Part shown: piece by piece, positions 42,853-52,800 of the stretch
How the letters are laid out: each line of letters opens with the position of its first letter
How positions within the stretch are numbered: position 1 is the first letter of the stretch
Origin: Streptomyces gossypii
GTDB taxonomy: Bacteria; Actinomycetota; Actinomycetes; Streptomycetales; Streptomycetaceae
Reading direction: 5' to 3'
Assembly: GCF_025165795.1 (NCBI RefSeq)
Contig: NZ_JAJAGO010000003.1
Span: forward strand, 248,001 to 312,000
DNA length: 64,000 nt
Position numbers and translations under genes: made by a program
The notes under the pieces: model-generated
The model's input: only the letters and a program-made list of their open reading frames with translations
What the model was told of the DNA's origin: nothing
Databases searched by the model: none

Positions 42853-43667
42853 GCCTCACCGGTCACGTGTGGGCTCCCGTCAACGAACACGGAGATCTGC
42901 TCGATGGCTTCCTCACCGCCTTCGTCAACGTCTCGCGGGTCCAGCCCATCGCCAGCATCGACGAGTACGCCGAGGCACTGGACGACTGGCTGTTCGTCGT
43001 CTCGCAACTCGGTTTCCACGCACGGCACATGGAGTTCCACGGGTGTGTGGAGGTGTGGCAGCGCAGGCAGGTTGCGGGAGTGACCCTGATGTTCAAGCAC
43101 CTGGACCTCACCATCGGCGACCTCGTTCTGCTCTGGAACACGCAGCACCCCGACCGCATGGCCGTGGACCTCGGCACCGGGCTTGAACGCCTCGCCTGGG
43201 CGCGGACCCGTCTCGACTGGAGCGAGCTCGTGTACGGCCCGTTCGCCAACGCTGTTCCTGCCTCCGTCCTCGACGCTGTCCGGACGGCGACCTTGATCCT
43301 CGGGAGCGGCATCACCCCTTCGGCGAGGGGTGCCGGCGGCGTCTTGCGGCGAGTGATCGCGGCCATCCCGCCCGACCTCGTACGGCTGGGGGCCAGCGCC
43401 ATCGTCCGAGCGTTTCACCAGCAGTGGGCGGAAAGCGCGAATGTCTTGGTGCCGTGGCCTGTGATTTGCGGCGCACTGGAAGAGGAGGTCGCCAAGTGTT
43501 CGATTCGTAGGCCACCACCTCGGCGCCGCGTTGCCCCCAGCACCTCGAAGACCATGCCTCAGGAGTTCTTGTCGCCCAGTGACCCGACTCGCGTCGGAAG
43601 CGGCCGAAGCCTGTCCGTAGCGGCCCCCGGCGTCGGCTCCGCGCAACTGAGACCGGACACGACGTAG
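42840..43667 (+). pseudogene. Alanyl-tRNA synthetase-like paralogue fragment
   Basis: About 230 residues align in order with the central part of class II AlaRS: LLDGFLTAFVNVSRVQPIAS, the E-x-W-x-x dyad in HGCVEVWQRRQVAG, motif 3 VDLGTGLERLAWA and GARGAGGVLRRVIAAI (like RGYVLRRLLRR). Motif 1 and the N-terminus are missing, and after ALEEEVAK the frame degrades and ends inside the terminator of scar D. Stand-alone AlaRS-like proteins occur in actinomycete regulatory and biosynthetic loci. Here the gene seems broken at both ends. Confidence 0.6.
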
Positions 43668-43698
43668 GGCCCCGCCGCCGGAGCGGTGGGGCCCTACG
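43663..43698 (-). terminator. tRNA-Ser-type terminator, copy D
   Basis: Stem CGTAGGGCCCC / GGGGCCCTACG, identical to copy C. Confidence 0.75.
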
Positions 43699-43720
43699 TG
43701 ACAGCCCGGTGAGGCTGGGC

Positions 43721-43772
43721 GGAGGACAGGGGATTCGAACCCCTGAGGAGTTGCCCCCAACACGCTTTCCAA
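43721..43772 (-). repeat. Attachment-site scar D: 3' half of tRNA-Ser(GGA)
   Basis: 52 bases, one difference from B and C (GGACAGG in place of GGATAGG). To the right (43800-43895) the arm sequence GTGAACGCAACCAAAACTGC matches scar A, so A and D derive from one element type. Confidence 0.8.
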
Positions 43773-43944
43773 ATGTTCGTACGGGGGTTCGGATGGGTGC
43801 GCGGGCGTCCCGACCTGCGGAGCAGCAGAGGCGGGCAGGGCTTCTGAACGGTGCCGTACGCCGGTGAACGCAACCAAAACTGCAACCACGGAGCCGCCTC
43901 TTGCGGCACTGTCGCTGCCCGCCTCAATTTGCTGCTCGACAGGC

Positions 43945-44562
43945 TCAGGCTGCTGAGGAGGGGGCGTCAGCTGTCGGTTCTTCGATGCAGCTCCCGTCGA
44001 ACACGCGCAGCATTTCGTCGTAGACGCTGTCCGGGTCGTCAGTCTCCAGAATAAGTCTGGCCATCACGTCGAGGGCATGGTCGATCTTGCCGTCGGAGTC
44101 CTTCTTGGCCTGCTCGATCAGCTTCAGGTGACGGGCCGCCTTGGGCCGGGCATCGGCGAAGGCGCTGGGCAGCCTGCTGAGTGCGTCGAGCAGATCCCAT
44201 TTCTTGGGGATGAAATACGTCGCCTGCATGGGGTCCTGGTTGACCATCTTCACGACGGGCTTCGTGATCCGCTTCCCACGGGTGATCTCCACGTTCAGGA
44301 GCAGCTTCGAGGCAGCGTGGTAGAGGTCTGTCAGAGCGACGTCGTGGCCTTCGAGGATCACCTCTGAGACAGAGACGCCCTCGGAGGAGAGAAGCGCACG
44401 AGTGAGCACGGCTGCCGTACCTACGTCGGCGCGCTTGGGGTCGTAGGTGGTGATGAAGCGGTCCCCGTCACGACGCAGCAGAAAGGGCTTCGCTTGCCCG
44501 GTGTCTCCTCGGTAGATGTGGACCGAGGTACCGGAAAGGCGTTCGCGGGTCAGGATCGTCAT
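43945..44562 (-). CDS. Hypothetical protein, coupled pair member 2
   Basis: A 205-residue soluble protein whose ATG overlaps the stop of the upstream gene (ATGA), so the two are translated together. It has VSEVILEGHDVALTDLYHAA, KMVNQDPMQATYFIPKKWDL and a charged helical end. No family is recognised. Its codon use is less GC-rich than neighbours at 38-42 kb. It is the first gene right of scar D. Confidence 0.6.
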   Translation of the reverse strand: MTILTRERLSGTSVHIYRGDTGQAKPFLLRRDGDRFITTYDPKRADVGTAAVLTRALLSSEGVSVSEVILEGHDVALTDLYHAASKLLLNVEITRGKRITKPVVKMVNQDPMQATYFIPKKWDLLDALSRLPSAFADARPKAARHLKLIEQAKKDSDGKIDHALDVMARLILETDDPDSVYDEMLRVFDGSCIEEPTADAPSSAA

Positions 44563-45017
44563 CGCAGAATCTCCGCTCGTTGCCAGGTCCGCTTATAGGC
44601 GTCACGGTGGTGGTCGCTGTGGCCGTGCTGGTGGGTGCACGGCAGACGGTCGTACCAGGTGTCGTCGGTGTCCGGCTGGCCGTCCGCCCGGTCACCGGTC
44701 AGTGCATCGCGGCCCGGGCGTCGCTCCAGACACTCGGACCCAACGACGCTGTTCAGGGCGCCGCGCAGCGGGCTGGGTTCGACGTGGCTGCGTTCGCGGA
44801 CGATCTCTGCCATGTGCTTGGGGATGAGCTGTAGGACCAGCTGGATCGCGGCCTGCGGGTTGTCAGCCCCCTGGCAGACGGCTGTCAGGTCGCTGGCCAC
44901 CTTCGCGATGACCACTTTCCCTATCGGAGTCACCTGGCCGTCCTTGACGACGAGGGTATGTGGAGGGAGCGCGTCGAGGTCGATATCGGCGCGAGATATG
45001 CGCGTTCCTCGTGGCAC
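44559..45017 (-). CDS. Hypothetical protein, coupled pair member 1
   Basis: A 152-residue protein. The N-terminal 80 residues are ordered (LVVKDGQVTPIGKVVIAKVA, IQLVLQLIPKHMAEIVRERS); the C-terminal part is hydrophilic and His-rich (CTHQHGHSDHHRDAYKR), perhaps metal binding. The start is a GTG at 45017 with a weak ribosome-binding site. No family is recognised. Confidence 0.55.
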   Translation of the reverse strand: MPRGTRISRADIDLDALPPHTLVVKDGQVTPIGKVVIAKVASDLTAVCQGADNPQAAIQLVLQLIPKHMAEIVRERSHVEPSPLRGALNSVVGSECLERRPGRDALTGDRADGQPDTDDTWYDRLPCTHQHGHSDHHRDAYKRTWQRAEILR

Positions 45018-45338
45018 CGTCGTGGATTCTTCCGGGGCTATGAAGGGCTTGATCGTTCTTCTCCTCGGTCAGCGGCGGCAATCCCAGCGCCGGCTCCAGG
45101 CCGACGCTGGCAGTCCTGTCTTCCTAGCGGCCCGCTGAGAAACGGGGCCAGGTATCTCCACTCGTTCGAGAGACATGGGCCCAAGGGCGCCAAACGGCAG
45201 TGCGATTTGTGGCACCCTCGGCTGGCAACTGCCCGGCCGGATTCTGCTGGCTGGCCTCGCTCAACCCAGCGTCGGCAAAGGTAGTTCGGGCCCAGGCGCA
45301 CTCTGTTGCGTGTGAGCGGTCGCTCCTATCGTGGGTTG
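45018..45338. other. Divergent intergenic region
   Basis: 321 bases between the coupled hypothetical pair and the CoiA-like gene. No gene is supported; it should hold both promoters. Confidence 0.4.
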
Positions 45339-46598
45339 ATGGCCAATGGCGTGTGGCACACCCAGTACGACATTGAGATCAACCTGACGCGGCCCGATCT
45401 AGGGGCCGACGGCTACCCCGGATTGCTCGAAGAGATCATGACGAGCGTCTCCGAGCGGAACCCGCAACTGCTGGAGTGCCTCGCGCACAGAGCAGGGAAG
45501 CCGTGTGCATCCGAGACCGGTGGCAAATCGCCGTGGATGTTCATCCGGCGCGCTCGTGTCGGGGGGCGTTACCCCTTGGTCGCCGCCCACCTGCCGATCA
45601 CACACAAGCCGACACCGGCGGAAAGTGACCAGCACAAGGCCACCAAGGAGCGGATCGTCCAAGCTGCCGTTCAGTTCGGACTGTCCGCCGACGCCGAGGT
45701 GGGGTTACCCAGTCGGCGTGGCGTCACTGACGCGATGGTCACGGGGCCCGCCGGTGTCCGGATCGGTTGGGAGATTCAGTACTCCCCACTCAGTCCCAGC
45801 AGCGTCCACCGGCGATCGGTCATCGCGATGGAGCACGACATCACGCCGCTGTGGGTCGCGAAGGACGACCGGGCGGCCCTCATCGACCGGGCGCCTTGGG
45901 CCAGGGTCGACGACATGTCCTGGAAAAAGATCGCCGACGGTAGCGAGATGATCATCCGTGGTGGCTACCGGCACCTTCAGGTCTGGCGCTGCCTGTCGAG
46001 TAGCGCGTTGCACTGCCCCGACACCGAGGGGGCAGGCCATTGCGGCGCGATTCACGCCGAGTGGTTTCTTCCCGCGCTCTGCGATCCGCCCAAGCCTTCC
46101 GTCCGGATCGAGGACCTCATTCTCACCAGTGCGACCGGGGACAGCGTGCCGGTCTTCGTGCCGAGCCGGGGTGGTGGCCGGGTGGGTCGCCACATGTGGG
46201 TTCCCCGCGCCGACTGCGGGACCTGGCGGGAGCTGACCGGCCAGTGGGATCCCTTACCCAAGGCACAGGAGCCTGAGGCAGGTGACGAGATTACCTTCTC
46301 CGAGCAGGAGGTCGACTGGACCTGCCGTGCAGGAGAAGAAGGCTGGTTCAAGAGCGACGTCCGACCAGTCAGGGACCTGGGACAGCCCACGGGCGGGTTC
46401 ACCCTCGCCCGCATGCCCGCTCAGCGCCAGCGCCGCAGCACCTGGATCACTGCGGTGGAGCGGACCGCGGCAGCGGCGGCCCTCGGTTGCCCGCCGTGGG
46501 AGGTTGGTCCGTGTCTCCAGTGCTCCCAGCTGATGCGCCGCTACGGTCGCAACGCAGCGATGGCGTGTAATGCTTGCCGGACCGAAGCCTGCCCGTAG
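45339..46598 (+). CDS. CoiA-like nuclease-fold protein
   Basis: A 419-residue protein. The region from residue 95 (KERIVQAAVQFGLSADAEVG, GVTDAMVTGPAGVRIGWEIQ, YSPLSPSSVHRRSVIAMEHD, ITPLWVAKDD) matches the order of the restriction-endonuclease-like core in CoiA-type competence proteins, with D ... E-x-Q as the active site. The C-terminus has a zinc-ribbon-like C-x2-C ... C-x2-C (CLQCSQLMRR ... ACNACRTEAC). Start uncertain: ATG at 45339 or GTG at 45312. It lies upstream of the pPIWI-RE operon on the same strand, 650 bases away. A role in DNA uptake or defence is possible but not shown. Confidence 0.65.
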   Translation: MANGVWHTQYDIEINLTRPDLGADGYPGLLEEIMTSVSERNPQLLECLAHRAGKPCASETGGKSPWMFIRRARVGGRYPLVAAHLPITHKPTPAESDQHKATKERIVQAAVQFGLSADAEVGLPSRRGVTDAMVTGPAGVRIGWEIQYSPLSPSSVHRRSVIAMEHDITPLWVAKDDRAALIDRAPWARVDDMSWKKIADGSEMIIRGGYRHLQVWRCLSSSALHCPDTEGAGHCGAIHAEWFLPALCDPPKPSVRIEDLILTSATGDSVPVFVPSRGGGRVGRHMWVPRADCGTWRELTGQWDPLPKAQEPEAGDEITFSEQEVDWTCRAGEEGWFKSDVRPVRDLGQPTGGFTLARMPAQRQRRSTWITAVERTAAAAALGCPPWEVGPCLQCSQLMRRYGRNAAMACNACRTEACP

Positions 46599-47250
46599 AT
46601 CCCAAGGGGGCGTAGCGCGGGAACTGCAACCCAAACAGAGCCGCAAGCAAAACCAAACTGCAGCCCTCCCGCACCCTGGTTGAACCCTCCCGGCGTTGGC
46701 CTCCCGGCCGATCCAGCAGCGCGGTACCCGGCGACGGTAGGGGCCCTCTGGCCGCCCTGCCGGACTTGCCGAGCGCACTCGGCCCGATCGGATCGGGAAG
46801 TGCTGTTCAGGCGATGATGCTCCGGCGGGCAGATCGTATCGAGTTCGGGCCGTGGACGAGGCGGATCCGACGGTCAGGATGACCGCGCTCACGCCCTGCA
46901 ACGTCATTGTGCCGGAGAACTGCAGGCCGAGGACGTAGCCGGTGGGGCCGTGCGGACTAAGGGACACCAAGCGCTCTTGTTGGACGAGGCTCGCGCTCAA
47001 AGCCGACCGAGGCCATGGCCACGGCTGCTGCGGTCACGGGCGAGCCGGGGTGCAAGGCGACGAACAACGGGCGACGCGCGACGCCTACGGCTGCTTGGAA
47101 CGGCGGTCGAGGTCGGTAGTTGTCGTGAATATGGCAGTCGTCTGTCTGCCGGTTGCGTAGGTAGTGCGATACACATTTCCGAAGCCGCTGGTGGACGTCA
47201 TCATTCTGGTTGGAACGGTGCCATTGCAATGAAGTCTTCATGCGACTTCC
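46599..47250. other. Long intergenic stretch with GCAACC repeats
   Basis: 652 bases. Near its left end (46620-46665), GCAACCCAAAC and GCAAAACCAAACTGC resemble the arm repeats beside scars A and D, possibly the edge of another element. No gene is supported; the last 100 bases probably contain the promoter of the HTH gene. Confidence 0.4.
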
Positions 47251-48519
47251 ATGGAAGGCATGCCATCGCCGTTGCGCACAGTCGATCCGGTACGTCTGGT
47301 GGCTCGACGCGTCGAGCTGGGACTCTCCCGCGCCGCCCTAGCCGCCCAAGCTGGCGTTTCAACTCGAATGATCTTCTTCTACGAGGAGGGTCGTCACACC
47401 CCCACCTCACGGCGCCTGGAGCAGTTGGCGACCGCGCTCAGATGCAAAGTAGAGGAGCTCACCGGTGGCCCGCGCGGTCAGGAGACGCTGGTCGATCTCA
47501 GGTACGCCGCAGGGCTGACCTTGGAGCGCGTCGCCGAACTGCTCAAGACCACGCCAGCGGGGAGGGAGCTGAGCGTGTCCGCGCCGAAGGTCTCCGCGCT
47601 GGAGAGCGGGGGGCAGGTCACTGGGCGACTCTGGCAGGACCCCGAGGCGACGGGGCGCCTAATCGGCCCCCTGGCCAGGGCGTACGGCGTTCCGGTGCGC
47701 ATGGTCCTTGACGCATGGCTGCGAACCAGGCCGGAAGATCCTGCTCCTGTGTTGTCGGACAAAGCCAAGCAGGCACCTTCGAGGGCGGCGCTGGCAACAT
47801 GGGATGCGTTGAACGAGCGTCAGCAGGTCTACCTAGGAGAGGTCATGCGGGACGACCGGATGACCGCGACCGAGATGTGGATGCGGCGGCTTCAGCGGCT
47901 GCCCGTGCCCAAGGCCGCTGAGTGGCGCCGATTGCCCCTGGCCCTGAGGGCCGCACCGTCCGTTGCCGGATACACCCGGTTGCAGGAGCGGCTTCGCCAG
48001 CGTGGCGTTCACGATCCCGGTGTGGGTTCGACGGTGCACGCTCTAGAGCGGCGGGGGCTGTTGGTGGTCAGTGAGGATTCCGTTGACCACCCGGCTGTTG
48101 GGGAGGTTGGACGCGTGCTGGTGGAGATCACCAGGCGCGGCCGGGCAGCCGCTCGTGCTGGGCTTGGTGAACCGCGCGAGCCGGATCCTGCGCCCCACCT
48201 GCTTTCGGAGTGGCTATGGGGCGTCGTTGCCCGTGTTGCTTCCGCAGAGCCTGCTGGCCTGGCGGACGACCAACTAGCCGGCCGCTCACTGTTCTTCATT
48301 GGAGTGGGCTACCGGGGCAGGTCCGGAGCACAGCCGAGCCGTGGCTTCGTGGACTCCGTCCCGGTCATGGCACCGGGAGGGACACATGTCTCGGAGTACC
48401 GCTGGCGGCTGACCCAGCTCGGCCTACGCCATGTAGCGGAGTACCTGCACGTCTACCGAGATCTCTATCCCAGAGTCAATACCACAGAACTCGAAGCAAT
48501 CACGGGTAACACGCCGTAG
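47251..48519 (+). CDS. HTH regulator upstream of pPIWI-RE operon
   Basis: A 422-residue protein. An XRE helix-turn-helix opens it (LVARRVELGLSRAALAAQAG, then VSTRMIFFYEEGRHTPTSRR); a second HTH-like unit follows (LRYAAGLTLERVAELLKTTP, VSALESGGQVTGRL). The C-terminal part has a winged-helix-like block (HALERRGLLVVSEDS). It lies 54 bases before the REase gene, same strand, so it is likely the operon's regulator or a fourth component. Start 47251 or 47260. Confidence 0.75.
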   Translation: MEGMPSPLRTVDPVRLVARRVELGLSRAALAAQAGVSTRMIFFYEEGRHTPTSRRLEQLATALRCKVEELTGGPRGQETLVDLRYAAGLTLERVAELLKTTPAGRELSVSAPKVSALESGGQVTGRLWQDPEATGRLIGPLARAYGVPVRMVLDAWLRTRPEDPAPVLSDKAKQAPSRAALATWDALNERQQVYLGEVMRDDRMTATEMWMRRLQRLPVPKAAEWRRLPLALRAAPSVAGYTRLQERLRQRGVHDPGVGSTVHALERRGLLVVSEDSVDHPAVGEVGRVLVEITRRGRAAARAGLGEPREPDPAPHLLSEWLWGVVARVASAEPAGLADDQLAGRSLFFIGVGYRGRSGAQPSRGFVDSVPVMAPGGTHVSEYRWRLTQLGLRHVAEYLHVYRDLYPRVNTTELEAITGNTP

Positions 48520-48573
48520 TTCGCGTCTTTTCTCATTGGGTGGCCCGATTGTCAGAGGCGCCACTTACGCTCC

Positions 48574-49824
48574 ATGACTGTGACGAGTTCAACGGAGAAC
48601 AGCACGCAAGAACTTGGCGATGTCCGGGTTCGCTACCTGGTAACCCGGGCCGCCCTGCGCGCGGCAAAGGCTGTGACTGAGCCCGGACTTGAGCCGCAAC
48701 AGCGGCTAGCAACCCTGATGGAGTGCCACGGAACGCTGCATGCGGCGCGCGGCCCGGGGATTCCTCTGTCGTTCGGGGAGTTCCGCCACGCGCTCGCGGG
48801 GAATTTGGCTGCCCTGCTGCCCGACGGTGTGGATCCGCTGGACTTGGAAGGGATGCTGGTCGTCGACCGGGATGGACAGGTGACGGAGGACGCCTTCGAT
48901 CTCGATCTTGAGCAGCAGATGCTGCTGCACACGCTGCGGAAGCTCGACACGACCGCGGGAGTGGTGAGCGACAGGGAGCTACAGTCGGAGATCGACCAGG
49001 AGACCGCGTTCACGCTGCTGTACAAGCAGGGTGACCAGGCCGTCTATGAAGCCGGGCGGTCGGACCTGATTCGTTCTCCTTCCGGTGCCGTGGACGACCT
49101 CTGCGAACTACGGCTGCCCCCGTTGGTCGCGGACTTCTACCGGGAGATTCCCTACAACTCACAGTTCGAGGGTTGGTGGTTCCCGTGCCCGGTATGCCGG
49201 TGGCCGATGCGGATCGTCCTACGGAAGAACAGCGGCGCCCTGGTAGGAGCAGTCCGTTGCTGGCACGCTCCGCACGCGGACATGGGGGCCTCCTACCTGT
49301 TTCGGCCGACCACGAATACCAGTGCCCCCGAGTTGCTTCCTGAACCGTCGCCGGCGCGGCCGAGTGGCCGTGAGGCAGTCCTGTATCCGGACCTTGGGGA
49401 CATCCCGCTGGCTGTGCCCGTCGCCGGGCACAAGGCCGTCAGCCGGGGGATTTGGCGGTACACGACCGTTCCCGGGCTTCCTGAACTCTCGCTGTACGAC
49501 CGGCTGGTTGATCGCGGCCTCAAAGCGAAGCTGTGGCCAGGACTTGATGCCTACGATCTGCTGGTCGAGGCCGGGCCCAAGCGGGCCAAGAAGGTGCCGT
49601 TCAAGGTTGACGTGAAGGACTACACCTCAGCGGCGACGCTGGCCAAGCTGATCCATGCCCAGGACGGCGACCGCGGCGGTGCCGAGTGGCTGGTGGTGCC
49701 CGACTACCGGGCCCGCCAGGTCCCGCTGCTGTCGGGGGTGTGCGAAAAGTACAGCATGCGGGTGGCGGCGGCCTCCGAATTCGGCGAGATGGTCTGCGAG
49801 AAGGCTGGAGTGAGCTGGACATGA
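48574..49824 (+). CDS. REase-fold protein of pPIWI-RE system
   Basis: A 416-residue protein. The middle carries a zinc finger (CPVCRWPMRIVLRK, then RCWHAPH, near residues 205-235). The C-terminal domain looks like a restriction-endonuclease fold with D ... D-x-K (LDAYDLLVEAG, then FKVDVKDYTS near residues 325-350). This is the accessory REase described with pPIWI-RE genes. Its stop overlaps the start of the helicase gene (ATGA). There is no good SD before the ATG at 48574, so it may be leaderless or coupled to the HTH gene. Confidence 0.8.
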   Translation: MTVTSSTENSTQELGDVRVRYLVTRAALRAAKAVTEPGLEPQQRLATLMECHGTLHAARGPGIPLSFGEFRHALAGNLAALLPDGVDPLDLEGMLVVDRDGQVTEDAFDLDLEQQMLLHTLRKLDTTAGVVSDRELQSEIDQETAFTLLYKQGDQAVYEAGRSDLIRSPSGAVDDLCELRLPPLVADFYREIPYNSQFEGWWFPCPVCRWPMRIVLRKNSGALVGAVRCWHAPHADMGASYLFRPTTNTSAPELLPEPSPARPSGREAVLYPDLGDIPLAVPVAGHKAVSRGIWRYTTVPGLPELSLYDRLVDRGLKAKLWPGLDAYDLLVEAGPKRAKKVPFKVDVKDYTSAATLAKLIHAQDGDRGGAEWLVVPDYRARQVPLLSGVCEKYSMRVAAASEFGEMVCEKAGVSWT

Positions 49825-52800
49825 GTGATGTGCCGATCGCGGAGACCGCTGTCTACACGGCGCTGGCCCTCGCGGCCCACTACTTTCCCAAGTCTGTCGA
49901 CGGAGACTCCCGCACTGCGGCCCCGTTCGCCGAGGCGGCATCCCTGGTCTCGGGGAAATACCGGGCTTGGGACCGGTGGAAGGAACTGCCTCACGACGAG
50001 AGGCAGCGCATCGCCATGGTCTGCTCCATCGCCCCCGGCGAACTCGCCGACGTCCGCACATTCTCGGTAGCGGCGCGCACCCTGTTGTCGCCGCTCACCG
50101 TGGACGGAACCAGCAGCGTCCCGGTGATGGGCCCCTTCGAGCTCGTGGGCACTGACCCCTTCACGGCGGATTCCGCGTTCCCCAGGCTCGGCGGTGATCC
50201 TTTGGGCTACGTCGACCGCATGACCAGCCGGTTCCGACGCCCCAGTGCCCGCCCCAAGCCTCCGGAGTTCGCCGGACCGGGGACGTGGCTTACCCGGGAG
50301 ATCTTCGTCAAGAATGTGGGCCAGGTCCACGGGCGGCTGCAGATCCCCACCTACCCCCAGTTCACCGAGGCGCTCGGCCACGACAGTCTTCCCAGCGTCT
50401 CGACCGTGCCGTACCAGGCCGACTTGCGTATCCCCACGCCGGAACTGCTGCGCTTGGCAGAAGAGATCGACCTACGCTTCCCGGAGGGCAAACGCTACCT
50501 GCACAGCACTCTCAGGCAGCTGTTCAAGGTCCTGAAGACCTCGGACACGGTGTCCCCCGAGGAGGCTCTGTCGCTGACTGCCGGCGGCATGGAGATCTTC
50601 AACGCACCCACCGGTACCGGCAAGAGTGTCCTGGTCCGCGTGATGGCTGCGTGGTTCGCTGCCAACGACCTGCGCATCGCCATCGTCCTGCCTGATATCA
50701 AGGCATGTCTGGCCATGACCTGGAATGTGCGCGAAGACCTGGATCACCTGCACCGTTCCGGGATCATCGAGCAGAAGCGTACGTGCGCGCACCTGATGTC
50801 GTCCTCCGGGATGCACGACCGCGCTCTCAAGCTCGCCTCGCTGATCAACGAGTCTGTGGACGCACCGGGCGAGTGGGGCGAACGAGCCGAACGTGACGTC
50901 GATCCCCTGGCATACGGATGTGCCCAGAGGACGTTCCTCGAATCCACCGGCGACTACCCGCCCGGACGCGAACCGTGCCTGTCGCTGCACCGACAGGGCG
51001 TCGGGTCGGCAGCCTGCCCCTGGATCCCCACCTGCGGGAAGTTCACCCCCGTCTACGAGGCGGCCACCGCCAACGTCGTCATCATGAACCACTACGTCTT
51101 CATGCAAGGCCACCTGAAGATCGGCATCAACCTGGACGGCCGACCCGTTCGCAGCATGACCGCAGCCGAGTTCGCCTTGCGGACCTGCCACGCGGTGGCG
51201 ATCGACGAGGTCGACCAGTTCCAGTCCCGAGCCGTGGACAAGTGTGCCAGTGAGATCGTCTTGCACTCACGCCGACACTGGTCGGCAGCGCCCCAGGAGA
51301 TGGACACCGACGCCAAGCGGCTGCGTATCGACGACGAGCACAGCTTGCTACCTGCCGTCAGCCATGTCCGGCTCATGGCCGAGTTCCTGCTGCTGAGCAT
51401 CTGCAAGAACGCTCTCAGCCTGCACGCCACCGAGGACGACCGCGCCCAGGCACGCATCCCCGACCAGACCAGCACTCGCTGGCACCTAGCCCGCGGACGA
51501 GACCGCACTCTCCTGCGGCTGCTGTGGCCGGAAACCGCAGCGGAGGACAGGGCAGACATCCCCGTCGACTACTTCCAGCGGCTCAACGCGCTCATGCCCG
51601 CCCGCTACCAGCGCCTCGACCCGCTCAGCGGGCAGCCGAGCCTGCTTGAACCCGACTGGCACGAGGTCAGGAGCGAGCTCGGCGCGTTGGTGGCGCCCCG
51701 TGGCGAACACCTGCTGGATGCAGTCAAGCTCGAACTCCACCGACTCCTCGCGGACGCCGTCAAGGACCCTCACCAGCGGACACAGGCGATCAACCTGCTG
51801 GTCACCAGAACCGCAATGATCGAGCTGGACGAGGCGCTCTCGGCTCTCCAGGAGAAGGCCCACGACTACCGCTCCTCCGGTCTGCGCTCGGCCCAGAGGA
51901 TCTCGAATGACCTGCAGTCCGGCGCCGTCGCCTCCGTTCTGCCACTCGGCATGCTGGGCCGAGCGATCACTGGCTACCGCGTCACCGGTCTGGACGATAA
52001 AGAGAAGAACGCCGCCCTGGTCGCCCAGACCATCGCCGGCGACCCGCACACCTTCACCGCCGAACTGGGCGGCATCGTCTCGCTCATCCTGGCCGGCGTC
52101 GAGCGGCCGGTGATCGGGCTGTCTGCGACCGCATACTTCCCCCAAGCGGTACGTGAACACCTGCACGCCCCGGTGCGCTGGTGGATGACCGACGCCCAGG
52201 CCAAGTCCATCCGGGCCCGTAAGCACCGGATCGACTACGGCGAGGGCCACCCTCTCTTCGGTGACCCCATCAAGGTCTCGGGCACCCACCCCAGCCGTAA
52301 GAAGGACGCACTCATCGAGCTGGGCAGCAACCTCTACGACCAGTACATCCACCGCGAGCTCGAACGCACCGCCGTCAAGGACCCGGACCGGGCACACGTC
52401 CTGGTTGTCGCCAACTCCTACGAGCAGTGCGCCTGGCTCGCCCGCGGCATCGCCCGGGCCGGGCGCTACGACGGAGGGCTCTGCCTGGCGGTCAGGGCCG
52501 AAGACCTCCACAGCCCCAACCCCGAGCTACCGCGGGAGAACGTGGCCGTACGGCTGACCGCCGAGGAGTTCGAGGACTTCCCCCGGCACGGGAAGATCCT
52601 GGTCGTGCCGTTGTCGCTGATCGCCCGAGGACTCAACATCGTCAAGGGCACCCGCTCAGCGGTCCGCTCCGTCTACCTGTGCGTGCGCCCCCTCGCCCTG
52701 CTCAACGACCCCGCCGAGATGTACGGCAGCATCAACGCCGCTGGACTGCGAGCCCTGTCGACGGGCGGCAGCCCGCTACCCTCGCAGGCCCTGGCTGAGG

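Noticed and set aside
14842..43772. Four functional tRNA-Ser genes
   Set aside because: Only the 3' half from the anticodon loop is present in each copy; the 5' acceptor strand, D arm and 5' anticodon stem are missing.
46254..47000. 248-residue minus-strand ORF overlapping the end of the CoiA-like gene
   Set aside because: Half of it is antisense of the CoiA-like gene, and the rest has no recognisable domain or good start.
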